A DNA stretch of 64,000 bases from CAWFKS01 sp963816435 (GCA_963816435.1 CAWFKS010000007.1:179412-243411); one strand, 5' to 3'. Positions 8,563-17,471 are shown, counted from the stretch's first letter. The notes: generated from the letters alone by a model not told the origin. Made by a program: numbers and translations.

Positions 8563-10341
8563 TGGAGAAGAACCGCTTCGCTTTTCGCCGGTCGCTCCTG
8601 ATTATTGCGGCGCTTGTAGGACTTTGCCTGGTGGTGAGTAACATCACCGACAACAGCTATTATCGGCTGATGCTGGCCGTGATCCCGATATGGGCAGTGC
8701 TCGGGATCTCCTGGAACGTCTTTTCGGGCTACAGCGGACTCATTTCGTTCGGGCATGCCGCCTTCTTCGGCGTTGGAGCCTTCACGGTATCGCTGGGCCT
8801 CGTGAATTTCGGACTGACCCCGTGGATCGGTGTGCCACTCGGGGCGGTGACTGGAGCCCTTACCGCAGGGCTGATCGGCATTCCGACCTTCCGCTTGCGC
8901 GGCGTCTACTTCGCTTTGGCGATGCTCGCCTATCCGCTCTCCATGATCTACGTCTTCGACTGGCTCGGCCTGCAGGAGATCACGCTGCCGATGATGCGGG
9001 AGAACGGTCCCGCCTATATGCAATTTTCCGACAATCGCATTTATCAGTTGCTCTCGCTCCTGCTCTTCGTCATCGCGAGCGTGACCTGCCTCTTCATCGA
9101 AAGATCACGCTTCGGCCGCAGCCTCCTCGCCATCAAGCAAAACGAGATGGCGGCGGAGGCCTGTGGCGTCGACACATTCAAATGGAAGCTCTACGCGATC
9201 CTCATCAGCGGCGCGATGGCGGGGGCTGCCGGCGGACTCTTCGCCGTGGTGCAACTGGTGGTAACGCCCGCATCCGTCTTCGGTCTTGTGACATCCGCGC
9301 AGGCGATGATCCTTACGCTCTTCGGAGGCGCGGGGATTCTGTGGGGGCCGGTGATCGGCGCCGCCGTGCTGCTTCCGTTTTCCGAGACCCTGCACGCCGA
9401 ATTAGGGCATCTGATCCCCGGGATCACCGGGATGGTCTATGGAGCCGCGATCGTCCTTGTCATGGTCCTCGCGCCCGAAGGCATATACTGGCGCGTGAAG
9501 GACCTAATCGGGCGGCGCACCCCTGTCCTGCCCCAGGTCGATATCTCGGCGGCAACGCCTGGCGTGCGCCCGGTGGTGGAAGCACGCAGGTCCCATGTAC
9601 GATCAGAGACGAAGCTACTTCGCATTGAAAACATCTCCAAGTCCTATGGCGGGCTCGGCGCCGTCAAGGATGTTTCCTTCGACGTTTTCGAGGGAGAAAT
9701 CGTCGGCGTGATCGGACCCAACGGCGCCGGAAAAACCACACTATTCAACATGCTCAACGGGCTCGTTTCGCCGAGCAGCGGCGGCATAATCTTCAACGAT
9801 AAGGACGTCACGTCGTTCAAGCCCAACCGTCGCTGCAAGGCAGGGATGGGACGAACGTTCCAGGTCGTCCGCTCGTTCCCGCGCATGACGGTCGAGGAGA
9901 ACGTACTTGTCGGCGCGTATGTCCGCGCCGACAATGAAAAAGACGCTTGGCGCCGCGCGAGAAGCGCGATGGATCTCGTGAGCCTGACATCGCGGGCAGA
10001 GACCCTGGCGGCCTCGATCAGCAACAAGGACCTCAGGCTGATGGAACTCGCGCGTGCGCTCGCCGGCGAACCGCGCCTGTTGTTGCTCGATGAGCCACTC
10101 GCAGGAACTCGGGGCCGAAGAAGCTCAGGAATTGACCGACATCCTGAAGCGGCTGGCGGCGGACGGACTGACCATAGCGATCATCGAGCATACGATGCAG
10201 GCAATGGTCGATCTGGTCGACCGGATGATCGTGCTCGACCATGGCGTCCTGGTTACCGAAGGTTCTCCCGTTGAGGTCACGCGCGATCCGCGCGTCATCG
10301 AAGCCTATCTTGGCCGCAGGTGGGCCGCGAAACATGCTTAG
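8562..10341 (+). CDS. Fused LivM permease - LivG ATP-binding protein (frameshifted in this sequence)
   Basis: The ATG at 8562 overlaps the livH stop. Residues 1-350 form a LivM-type permease (YSGLISFGHAAFFGVGAF is the family loop). Without any stop, the frame then enters a LivG ATPase with Walker A GPNGAGKTT near residue 385 and the Walker B LLLLDEPLAG near 505. Permease-ATPase fusions are known in this transporter family. After LDEPLAG the frame is lost through one extra base at about 10107-10108. The second frame continues exactly as LivG (LGAEEAQEL, TIAIIEHTM, VIEAYLG) to 10341. The ABC signature region is also divergent (SNKDLRLMELARAL). The break is most simply a sequencing insertion, as the same kind of error recurs elsewhere in the window. 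Confidence 0.85.
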
Positions 10342-11041
10342 GGTCGATCATCTTTCCGTATCCTACGGAGGCTTGGTTGCACTCTCCGACGTCAGTCTGG
10401 AGGTACGGCCCGGAGAGCTCGTGGCCGTCGTCGGACCAAACGGCGCTGGCAAGTCGACCCTGTTCAAGGCGATTTCCGGAACGGTGAAGGCGGGCGGCGG
10501 CTCGGTAACCTTCAAGGACCGGGACATCCTTCGCGCGCCGCCCTCCAGACGGGCGCATCTGGGCATCGCCCATGTGCCCGAGGGCCGTCATGTCTTTCCT
10601 GCCATGAGCGTGCGGGAAAACCTCGAGATGGGTGCTTATTCCCTGCATGACGATCGCAAGCGCGGTGAGTTGTTCGAACGGATATTCGAACTCTTTCCCA
10701 TCCTGGCCGAGCGTGGAGGACAATATGCGGGCACGCTTTCGGGAGGCGAGCAACAGATGCTTGCCATCGGCCGCGGATTGGCGTCGGCGCCCGAGTTGAT
10801 GATGTTCGATGAGCCTTCGATGGGGCTCGCGCCAGCGGTTGCCGACATGATTTTTGAGCGCATCGCCCAACTCCACAAGGAGGACGGGATGACCATCCTG
10901 CTCGTGGAGCAGCGTGTGGCGGAAGCGATGGAGAATTGCGACCGCGGCTACGTCCTTCAGACGGGCCGCATCGTGATGCACGGGACTTATGAGGAATTGT
11001 CGTCTGACGACAATGTGCGCCGAGCCTACCTCGGCATGTAA
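10334..11041 (+). CDS. livF: Branched-chain amino acid-type ABC transporter ATP-binding protein (LivF family)
   Basis: This ATPase subunit of about 235 residues has Walker A GPNGAGKST, signature LSGGEQQMLAIGRGL and Walker B LMMFDEPSMGLAP, which is the LivF form. The ATG at 10334 overlaps the end of the LivMG gene by 8 bp, so translation is coupled. It pairs with the LivG domain of the fused protein to power the importer. Family members drive uptake of amino acids, amides or short carboxylates. Confidence 0.93.
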   Translation: MLRVDHLSVSYGGLVALSDVSLEVRPGELVAVVGPNGAGKSTLFKAISGTVKAGGGSVTFKDRDILRAPPSRRAHLGIAHVPEGRHVFPAMSVRENLEMGAYSLHDDRKRGELFERIFELFPILAERGGQYAGTLSGGEQQMLAIGRGLASAPELMMFDEPSMGLAPAVADMIFERIAQLHKEDGMTILLVEQRVAEAMENCDRGYVLQTGRIVMHGTYEELSSDDNVRRAYLGM

Positions 11042-11058
11042 CAACGGGAGGAATGAGT

Positions 11059-12285
11059 ATGAATAGAAAGACAGGACTGCTAGCGGCGATTTTTGCGTCC
11101 GCGATGCTCACCGCGACTGCGGGTGCCCTAGCACAGGATGCGAAGGACATTGAAATCGCAACCGTACAACCCTTGAGCGGCCCCTGGGCACGCCTGGGCG
11201 AAGAATCGAAAATCGGCGCCGAGCTAGCCGTCAAGCAGATTAATGAAAGCGGGGGCATCAAGGCACTCGGCGGTGCAAAGCTGAAGCTCGTGGTCGTCGA
11301 TGGCGGCGACTCTCCCGAGAAGTTCAAGAATGCCACACAACGGCTTGTCTCCGAGCATCCAAACCTGGCGGGCGGCATGGGAGCCTATGTGTCGTCCTTC
11401 ACGCTTGCTGTCACCGAAGTCACCGAGCGCGCCGGCATTCCGTGGCTGACGCTTTCCTATTCGCCGACGATCACCGACCGCGGCTTCAAGCACGTGTTCG
11501 CTACGTCGCCGACTGCCGTCATTCAGGCCGAGCAGGGCATGCCTGCCATTATCGATATGGCAAAGCAGGCGACCGGCAAGGCTCCGACGAAGGTCGCCAT
11601 CGTGATGGACAACACGCCATCGCCCGTCGGCTTTACGTCAAAGATGCATGGCGACGGTCTCAAGCAATACGGGCTGGAACTGGTCACCGACGAGCAGTTC
11701 ACTCCTCCTCTTTCGGACTGCGGGGCCCTCATGCAGAAGGTGCGCGCCAGTCGGCCCGACTTTCTGCTGCTGCTTCTGACCGCGACACCCGATATCAAGC
11801 TCTGCCTGGAGAAGCTGACGGAGCTCGGTCTGCCACGTACGCGGCTTCCCATCGTCAACAATGGCGGTGTTCTGGGGTCACCCGATCTGCTTCAGGTGAT
11901 GAACAAGGACCTTCTCGAAGGATCGCTCTTCATCACGGCCAATTGGGGCGCGAAGGGGCAGGAGGATTTCATTAAGACCTTCGAAAGCGAGACCGGAGAG
12001 AAGTGGGTCACCCAGGACAGCATCTCCAACTATGGGCACGTCATGCTGCTCGCCACGGCCATGGAAATGGCAAAATCGGCTGATCCCGAGAAAATCACCG
12101 AGGCCCTTCATTCGATGGACATTTCCGACGGAGCCGCCAAGTTCTTCCCCGGCGGTCACGTCAAGTTCGCCGAGAACGGGCTGCGCGAAGATGCGCCGCT
12201 GGTCATCGTGCAGTGGCAGGACGGGGTTCCGCTCACTGTGTGGCCCAAGGAATCCGCTTTGGCCGATCCCATCTGGCCGCACTAA
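11059..12285 (+). CDS. Periplasmic substrate-binding protein of the Liv-type ABC transporter
   Basis: This binding protein of about 408 residues belongs to the Leu/Ile/Val-binding (peripheral-binding type 1) family. The N-terminus MNRKTGLLAAIFASAML followed by AGALAQ is a Sec signal peptide with a likely cleavage after ALA. IEIATVQPLSGPWARLG is the typical first strand. ATG 11059 is preferred to ATG 11053 because GGGAGGA at 11046-11052 is then correctly spaced. It is the last gene of the first operon. A hairpin follows at 12319-12359. Confidence 0.92.
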   Translation: MNRKTGLLAAIFASAMLTATAGALAQDAKDIEIATVQPLSGPWARLGEESKIGAELAVKQINESGGIKALGGAKLKLVVVDGGDSPEKFKNATQRLVSEHPNLAGGMGAYVSSFTLAVTEVTERAGIPWLTLSYSPTITDRGFKHVFATSPTAVIQAEQGMPAIIDMAKQATGKAPTKVAIVMDNTPSPVGFTSKMHGDGLKQYGLELVTDEQFTPPLSDCGALMQKVRASRPDFLLLLLTATPDIKLCLEKLTELGLPRTRLPIVNNGGVLGSPDLLQVMNKDLLEGSLFITANWGAKGQEDFIKTFESETGEKWVTQDSISNYGHVMLLATAMEMAKSADPEKITEALHSMDISDGAAKFFPGGHVKFAENGLREDAPLVIVQWQDGVPLTVWPKESALADPIWPH

Positions 12286-12318
12286 CCGCGAGAACCGTGC
12301 CTTTGCCTGAAGCATAGG

Positions 12319-12359
12319 CCGCGGCCGCCCACCCGGATTTATCCGACCGGGTGGCCGCG
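12319..12359. terminator. GC-rich hairpin between convergent genes
   Basis: GCGGCC(GC)CCACCCGG and CCGGGTGGCCGC can pair as an imperfect stem around an A/T-rich loop. It lies between the end of the binding-protein gene and the end of the convergent IclR gene. There is no T-run on either side, so it is at best a weak or Rho-assisted terminator. Confidence 0.4.
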
Positions 12360-12445
12360 AAGGTGTGCCCCTGGGTATGCGAGAACGCAGAATTTATCGA
12401 GCCCTGCCGCTTTCCATGCAAGGAAGGTGATCTTTCGCAAACGCC

Positions 12446-13204
12446 CTATTCGCCTGCTGCCGACCGAATTTCTTGGACTGCCTGAAGAAGCAGCTCGGCA
12501 TTTTCGGCCTCTCGGCTCTGAAGCCGGGATATCGGGCCTGCGATGGCCAAGCCGACAACTTCTCCCGCGAATGCGACCGTGCTCGCGATCCCCATCACGT
12601 CGCCGACATTCTCGCCGCGGGTAACATAATAATTTCGCTCCCTGCCCTCTTTGACGTCGGCAAGAAGTTTCACCGGATCGGTGATCGTATTCGACGTCAC
12701 TGCCGGCAGATTGCGCTTTTCCAGCAATTTGCCAAGCTCGTCGTCGGTCATCTGACCCAGCATGGACTTGCCCACCGCGCTGGAAAAGAGCGGCTTCAGA
12801 TCTCCTGGCCGCGCCGAATACCGTATCGAATGCGCACTCTCGACAACATTCAGGTAAACGATCACGTCATTCTGCAGTTTGCCGAGAATGATCGTTTCAC
12901 CTGTCCTCTCCTGGAGCCGTGCCATCGCCGGCTGGCATACTGCGACAACGGGATCGTTGACGGAGATACGTTTGGCGATGTCGAGGATGCGGCGGGTGGG
13001 ATAGATCAACTTGCGCTCATCGAGCACGTACACGTAGCCCAGCTTGCGCAAGGTCTTTACCAGCGCGTGAACGCTGGATACCGGCGATCCTATCCTGACG
13101 GCCAGTTCGGACAGGGACATCGGCTCCTGCCGATTGGCGAACTCCTCGAATATCAGGAGCGTTCGTCCGGCAGTGCGTACGTTTTCGTTTCGGTCAGCAC
13201 TCAT
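12446..13204 (-). CDS. IclR family transcriptional regulator
   Basis: This 252-residue protein has the IclR architecture. An N-terminal winged helix lies at about residues 10-70 (LSELAVRIGSPVSSVHALVKTL). The effector-binding domain follows at about 80-245, with the family segment ARPGDLKPLFSSAVGKSML and GIASTVAFAGEVVGLAIAG near the end. IclR proteins bind small organic acids and repress or activate catabolic operons. The gene lies head-to-head with the mutase operon and tail-to-tail with the transporter operon, so it is the natural regulator of both. Its own promoter candidate (13433-13461) overlaps a palindrome, which suggests autoregulation. Confidence 0.93.
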   Translation of the reverse strand: MSADRNENVRTAGRTLLIFEEFANRQEPMSLSELAVRIGSPVSSVHALVKTLRKLGYVYVLDERKLIYPTRRILDIAKRISVNDPVVAVCQPAMARLQERTGETIILGKLQNDVIVYLNVVESAHSIRYSARPGDLKPLFSSAVGKSMLGQMTDDELGKLLEKRNLPAVTSNTITDPVKLLADVKEGRERNYYVTRGENVGDVMGIASTVAFAGEVVGLAIAGPISRLQSREAENAELLLQAVQEIRSAAGE

Positions 13205-13414
13205 CGAGCCAATCCTTATGCATACGGGGTGCGGGAGCGCCAGTCTTCTCGCAAGGCGAATCGATGGCCGCGTCCCGACATGCCGAATACCGCCCTACCA
13301 AATCACATCCCCGTTTTGAATTGCGCCGGCGTGCCAGACAGAAGGTCGAGCCGACGATTCAGAGGCAAAGCCATAAATGCCACGACGATCGATGGCGACA
13401 TACGGCATAAATAG

Positions 13415-13431
13415 ATTTCGAAATACCGAAA
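13415..13431. promoter_or_regulatory. Palindromic candidate operator between iclR and the mutase operon
   Basis: ATTTCGAAAT at 13415-13424 is a perfect palindrome, and TTTCG (13416-13420) also pairs with CGAAA (13427-13431). On the minus strand it sits just downstream of a -10 box, where a bound protein would block initiation. Its TTTCGGTATTTC core loosely resembles GAAAGTATTTTC at 716-727. It is probably the site for the adjacent IclR protein. Confidence 0.45.
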
Positions 13432-13432
13432 G

Positions 13433-13461
13433 ATTTTACACTTGATAGAAGTTTGTTGCAA
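13433..13461 (-). promoter_or_regulatory. Candidate promoter of the iclR gene
   Basis: Read on the minus strand, TTGCAA (13456-13461) and TAAAAT (13433-13438) are separated by exactly 17 bp, a good sigma70-type pair. Transcription would start near 13426, inside the palindrome, leaving a leader of about 220 bases. No cobalamin-riboswitch features were recognised in the 360-base gap 13205-13567, although the genes on the right use B12. Confidence 0.45.
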
Positions 13462-13567
13462 TCTCGTCCACTCAGCGCCATGGTGCGTTTCAAGGAACCA
13501 CAGACAAATTGAGCCTCCATCACATGACGCGGCTCAGCCCTAGCGGGCATCATCCAAGGCGCACTTG

Positions 13568-14341
13568 ATGACAACTTTGGTCGAGACATCCTTCGAGAAT
13601 GGCCTTCTGAGGGTCTGCATCAACCGTCCGGAAAAGCGCAACGCGCTAAGCGCCGCCACGCTGGCCGAGATCGCCCAGGCCTTCGAGGAACGCGCCGGCA
13701 AACGCGACTTGCGGCTGGCGGTCCTGACGGGCGCCGGAGAGAAGAGCTTTGCGGCGGGAGGAGATATCACGGAACTGCAGTCGGTGGTCGGCGAGGTCGC
13801 CGCCGAAGAGATGGTGCGGCACGCAAAGGCTGCATTGTCGGCAGTGCGGAACTTTCCGGTGCCAGTCGTGGCCGCGCTCAATGGCGACGCCCTTGGTGGC
13901 GGCGCCGAACTGGCCTTGGCCTGCGACATGCGGATCGCGGCATTCCATGCAAGGATCGGCTTCATTCAGGGCAGGCTCGCCATCTCGTCTGCCTGGGGGG
14001 GCGGCGTGGACCTTATACGGCTAATCGGCCCTTCCCTGGCCCTGCAGATGATGAGCCGCGCCGAGATGGTGGAGCCGGACGAAGCCCTACGATCGGGGCT
14101 GTACAATCGGTACGCCACCGAAAACGAACCCCTGGAAGAGGCACTCGAGGCCTTTATCGCTCCGATGCTTGAGCAATCGGCGCATGTGATGCGAGCATTC
14201 AAGGCGTTGGCGCTGCACGTCCGCCGTGACGGCCGCGAAGAAATGGACAGAACCGAGACCGAGAATTTCGCCAAAGCCTGGGCGCATCCCGATCATGATC
14301 TGGCCGTGGAACGCGTGGTCAACAGAAAGAGGAACACATGA
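13568..14341 (+). CDS. Enoyl-CoA hydratase/isomerase-fold protein, possible acyl-CoA decarboxylase
   Basis: This crotonase-superfamily protein of about 257 residues has N-R-P-E-K-R-N-A-L near residue 20. AAGGDITEL is the first oxyanion-hole segment and GDALGGGAELALACDMRIA the second. The second catalytic glutamate of true hydratases (the P-E of the QPE segment) is replaced: the aligned stretch reads ARIGFIQGRLAISSAWGGG. The S-x-W-G-G ending recalls ECHDC1-type ethylmalonyl/methylmalonyl-CoA decarboxylases (from memory). ATG 13568 is used. The gene overlaps the mutase gene by ATGA, so they are coupled. In the E. coli sbm operon the matching position is taken by the crotonase-fold decarboxylase YgfG. 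Decarboxylase function is therefore a reasonable but untested inference. Confidence 0.8.
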   Translation: MTTLVETSFENGLLRVCINRPEKRNALSAATLAEIAQAFEERAGKRDLRLAVLTGAGEKSFAAGGDITELQSVVGEVAAEEMVRHAKAALSAVRNFPVPVVAALNGDALGGGAELALACDMRIAAFHARIGFIQGRLAISSAWGGGVDLIRLIGPSLALQMMSRAEMVEPDEALRSGLYNRYATENEPLEEALEAFIAPMLEQSAHVMRAFKALALHVRRDGREEMDRTETENFAKAWAHPDHDLAVERVVNRKRNT

Positions 14342-15936
14342 CTGCGACGAACCGAGACAGCCATCTCTCAAAGACCCCTTCGGGCGTCGAGGTACCGGTA
14401 AGCGTGATGCCCGATGTAGAGATGCGGAAAGTTTCAGCGCCCGGCGAGTTTCCTTTCACGCGCGGCATCTTTCCGAACGGCTATCGCGGGCGACAATGGA
14501 CGATCCGACAATATTCCGGATTCGGCACCGCAGAATCGACCAACGAACGCTATCGTTTCCTCCTCGACCGCGGCCAAACCGGCCTGTCGGTCGCGCTCGA
14601 TCTGCCGACCCAGTGCGGCTACGATCCGATCGACGATATGGCACGATCCGAAGTCGGAAAGGTCGGCGTCTCGCTGTCGAATCTCGCCGAGGCCGAAATC
14701 CTCTTTGATCAGATCGACCTAGCGCAGATCTCGACATCGTTCACCATCAATGGAACGGCGGCCATCATCTACGCGATGTATCTGGCCGTAGCCGACAAGC
14801 AGGGCGTTGCACGCGAAAAGCTGACCGGCACCATTCAGAATGACATCCTGAAGGAATATGTGGCGCGTGGGACGTGGATATTCCCGGTGCGGCCGTCGAT
14901 GAGACTGATTGCGGATAGCGTCCTTTACGCGAACACCGAAACACCGAGATTCAATCCGATTTCGATCGCCGGTGCGCATGTGCGGGACGCGGGAGCCAAC
15001 GCAGCCGAGGAAATGGCATACACGCTCGCCAACGGTCTCGCCTATGTCGACGAATTCAGCCGTCGCGGCGGCGACATAAATGCGTTCGCCAAGCGGCTCA
15101 GTTTCTTCTTCTACGTGCACATGGATCTGTTCGAGGAAGTGGCCAAGTTCAGAGCCGGCCGCCGGCTCTGGGCGAACTTGCTGTCACAGCGTTACGGCGT
15201 CACCGACGAGAAGGCACTGCATTTCCGATTTGGCGTCGTGTGCGGCGGATCCTCGCTGACGGCGGCACAGCCGATGAACAACATCGTGCGTGTCGGAATC
15301 GAAACCATGGCGGCTGTCATGGGCGGGGCCCAGTCCATCTTTACCTGCGCATTCGACGAAGCCTATCAAATTCCCACAGAGACAAGCGCCGAAATCGCGC
15401 TCAGGACGCAGCAGATCGTGGCGCAGGAAAGCGGCATCGCGCGTACCGTCGATCCTCTGGGAGGCAGTTACTACGCGGAATGGCTGACCGACCGCATGGA
15501 AGAGCAGATCACCGGTATCATGCAGGAACTCGATGACTACGGTGGCGTCGTTAAGGCGATCGAGGAAGGATATCTGCAAGCCAAGATCGCCCAGCGCGCC
15601 AAGGAGCGCAAGCTGGCCACCGACACCGGTGAACGACCGGTCGTCGGCGTCAATTACGGCGTCCGCGAGAAGGCCAGCACCGACAAGGGCGAGATGTTCA
15701 GTCAGGATCCCGAAACCTTTAAACAGGTCACCGAAAAATACCAAACCGTGATGGACTCCAGGGATCAGGCGTGCGTCGACCGCGCACTGGCGGGCCTGGC
15801 CAAGGCGGCCGTCAAGGATACCGAAAACGTCATGCCCTATCTCGTGGACAGCTGCCACGCCTATGCGACTGTCGGGGAGATGGTCGCGGCGCTGAAGCAG
15901 GTGTGGGGCGAATTCCAAGAACCCATAAGGTTTTAG
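14338..15936 (+). CDS. Split acyl-CoA mutase, large (substrate-binding) subunit
   Basis: This 532-residue protein is the TIM-barrel subunit of an adenosylcobalamin-dependent acyl-CoA mutase; it ends before a B12 domain, which the next gene supplies. Compared with methylmalonyl-CoA mutase, Tyr89 (here Tyr59 in WTIRQYSGF), Arg207 (Arg177 in LKEYVARGTW) and His244 (His214) are all kept. Isobutyryl-CoA and 2-hydroxyisobutyryl-CoA mutases change the Tyr and Arg positions. This favours a CoA thioester that carries a free carboxylate. The residue before the histidine, Tyr243 in methylmalonyl-CoA mutase, is Ala213 here, which would enlarge the pocket. It is co-translated with the crotonase-fold gene and followed by the B12 subunit, a CoA-transferase and a MeaB chaperone. 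Confidence 0.92.
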   Translation: MTATNRDSHLSKTPSGVEVPVSVMPDVEMRKVSAPGEFPFTRGIFPNGYRGRQWTIRQYSGFGTAESTNERYRFLLDRGQTGLSVALDLPTQCGYDPIDDMARSEVGKVGVSLSNLAEAEILFDQIDLAQISTSFTINGTAAIIYAMYLAVADKQGVAREKLTGTIQNDILKEYVARGTWIFPVRPSMRLIADSVLYANTETPRFNPISIAGAHVRDAGANAAEEMAYTLANGLAYVDEFSRRGGDINAFAKRLSFFFYVHMDLFEEVAKFRAGRRLWANLLSQRYGVTDEKALHFRFGVVCGGSSLTAAQPMNNIVRVGIETMAAVMGGAQSIFTCAFDEAYQIPTETSAEIALRTQQIVAQESGIARTVDPLGGSYYAEWLTDRMEEQITGIMQELDDYGGVVKAIEEGYLQAKIAQRAKERKLATDTGERPVVGVNYGVREKASTDKGEMFSQDPETFKQVTEKYQTVMDSRDQACVDRALAGLAKAAVKDTENVMPYLVDSCHAYATVGEMVAALKQVWGEFQEPIRF

Positions 15937-15940
15937 ACCG

Positions 15941-16336
15941 ATGTCGCTCGCACGAAAGAGAATCCTGATCGCAAAGCCCGGTCTCGACGGACACGACGTC
16001 GGTGCAAAGGTCATCGCGCTCGCACTACGGGATGCCGGCGCGGACGTCATCTACACGGGATTGCGCAGAAGCCCGGAACAGATCGTGCGTATCGCGGTCG
16101 ACGAGGATGTCGACATTGTCGGCCTGTCTATCCTTTCCGGGAGCCACAAGGAGCTGGTCGCCGCCGTAATCGCGCGCCTGAAGGAAGAAGGTGCCGGAGA
16201 AATTAAAGTTTTCGTGGGCGGCACCATTCCCGACGAGGATCACGAGGCATTGCGCGACGCCGGGGTCGCCGGGGTTTTCACCAGCGAGATGACCATCGAA
16301 TCCGTCATCGAGGAAATCCAGAGGCAGTTGAGCTGA
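15941..16336 (+). CDS. Split acyl-CoA mutase, small (B12-binding) subunit
   Basis: This 131-residue cobalamin-binding domain protein has KPGLDGHDVGAKVIALAL, the D-x-H-x-x-G base-off/His-on motif whose histidine ligates cobalt. GLSILSGSHKELV and FVGGTIPDEDH carry the downstream S-x-L and G-G signatures. It starts four bases after the large-subunit stop. The two proteins together make one mutase, as in isobutyryl-CoA mutase IcmA/IcmB and archaeal methylmalonyl-CoA mutases. Alone it has no activity. Confidence 0.95.
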   Translation: MSLARKRILIAKPGLDGHDVGAKVIALALRDAGADVIYTGLRRSPEQIVRIAVDEDVDIVGLSILSGSHKELVAAVIARLKEEGAGEIKVFVGGTIPDEDHEALRDAGVAGVFTSEMTIESVIEEIQRQLS

Positions 16337-16337
16337 G

Positions 16338-17471
16338 ATGGCCGGACCGCTTACAGGCAAGACTATCATAGAAGTAGGCCACATGCTCGCAGGGCCCTAT
16401 TGCGGCATGCTGCTGACCGATCTCGGAGCTCGCATCATCAAGGTCGAGACACCGCAAGGCGACATAGCCCGCAGCGTCGGCCCGAACTATGTCGGCGAGC
16501 ATAATACCTATTTCGCGTCGCTCAATCGCGGCAAGGAGAGCGTCGTCCTGGACCTGGCCTCGGTGGAAGGGCAACGAGATTTGTTTAGGCTCGTGAAGGA
16601 GGCCGATGGCCTCATCACCAACCTGCGCCCCTCGGCCATCAAGAAGCTCGGCCTTACTTATCCAGACCTGCAACGCGCCAACCCGCGGATTGCCTGCCTT
16701 GCCCTCACCGGCTACGGCCTGAACGGACCTTTCGCGGAATCGCCGGCCTATGACTACGTCATACAGGCGATGGCGGGGATCATGCTGCTTACCGGCAACC
16801 CCGACGGGCCGCCGGTCAAGCCAGGCTATTCCGCAGTCGACAATTCCGCCGGCATCATGGGAGCCGTTGGGCTCCTTGCCCAGATGCTGTCGGGACGGGG
16901 CGGTCAGGTAGACGTATCCATGTACGACACGATGTTGTCGCAGCTCAATTATCTCGGGAGTGCGTATCTAAATGCAGGGGAACGCACTCAGCGTATCCCT
17001 GATGGCGGACATCCCTATATCGTTCCCGCCCAGTTGTTCGATACACTGGACGGATACCTCGTCATGTTCATAACACATGACAGGTTTTGGAGGCTTTTCG
17101 CCGAGGCGCTCGGCGAGCATGACTGGATGGTCGACCCGCGGCTGGCGACGATGAGCGGGCGGGCGGCCAACAGACATTTCGTGGTCGAGGGGATCTCGCG
17201 GCGACTGAAGGAGCGCTCGGCACAGGAATGGGTCACTCTTCTGGCTCCGCTGGGGCTGGTCGTGGCGTGCGTGCAGAGCCTCCCGGAGGCGCTGGAGAGC
17301 GCATTGACCGCTTCTCGAAACATGGTCGTGGACATTCCCGTCGGCGAAGAAACGCTGCGCCTGATCGGAAATCCGATAAAAGTTGATGGGCTCCCTTCGA
17401 CCTATCCGGCCCCGCCTTGCCTCGGCGCAAACAACGACCTGCTAGCCAGACTACATGAGGTAGGAGATTGA
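16338..17471 (+). CDS. CaiB/BaiF (class III) CoA-transferase
   Basis: This 377-residue class III CoA-transferase has an N-terminal EVGHMLAGPYCGMLLTDLGA and KVETPQGD. The segment PAYDYVIQAMAG near residue 140 contains the aspartate that forms the acyl-aspartyl intermediate. The family moves CoA between carboxylic acids, often from succinyl-CoA. It starts one base after the B12-subunit stop. Its place beside a mutase that keeps the carboxylate-binding residues suggests it loads CoA onto a dicarboxylic acid, or recycles CoA from the product onto the next substrate. The E. coli counterpart YgfH is an unrelated class I enzyme, so this would be an analogous replacement. Confidence 0.93.
   Translation: MAGPLTGKTIIEVGHMLAGPYCGMLLTDLGARIIKVETPQGDIARSVGPNYVGEHNTYFASLNRGKESVVLDLASVEGQRDLFRLVKEADGLITNLRPSAIKKLGLTYPDLQRANPRIACLALTGYGLNGPFAESPAYDYVIQAMAGIMLLTGNPDGPPVKPGYSAVDNSAGIMGAVGLLAQMLSGRGGQVDVSMYDTMLSQLNYLGSAYLNAGERTQRIPDGGHPYIVPAQLFDTLDGYLVMFITHDRFWRLFAEALGEHDWMVDPRLATMSGRAANRHFVVEGISRRLKERSAQEWVTLLAPLGLVVACVQSLPEALESALTASRNMVVDIPVGEETLRLIGNPIKVDGLPSTYPAPPCLGANNDLLARLHEVGD

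Noticed and set aside
13205..13567. Cobalamin riboswitch before the B12-dependent mutase operon
   Set aside because: No B12-box or matching conserved core was recognised in this gap; the regulation seems to be by IclR.
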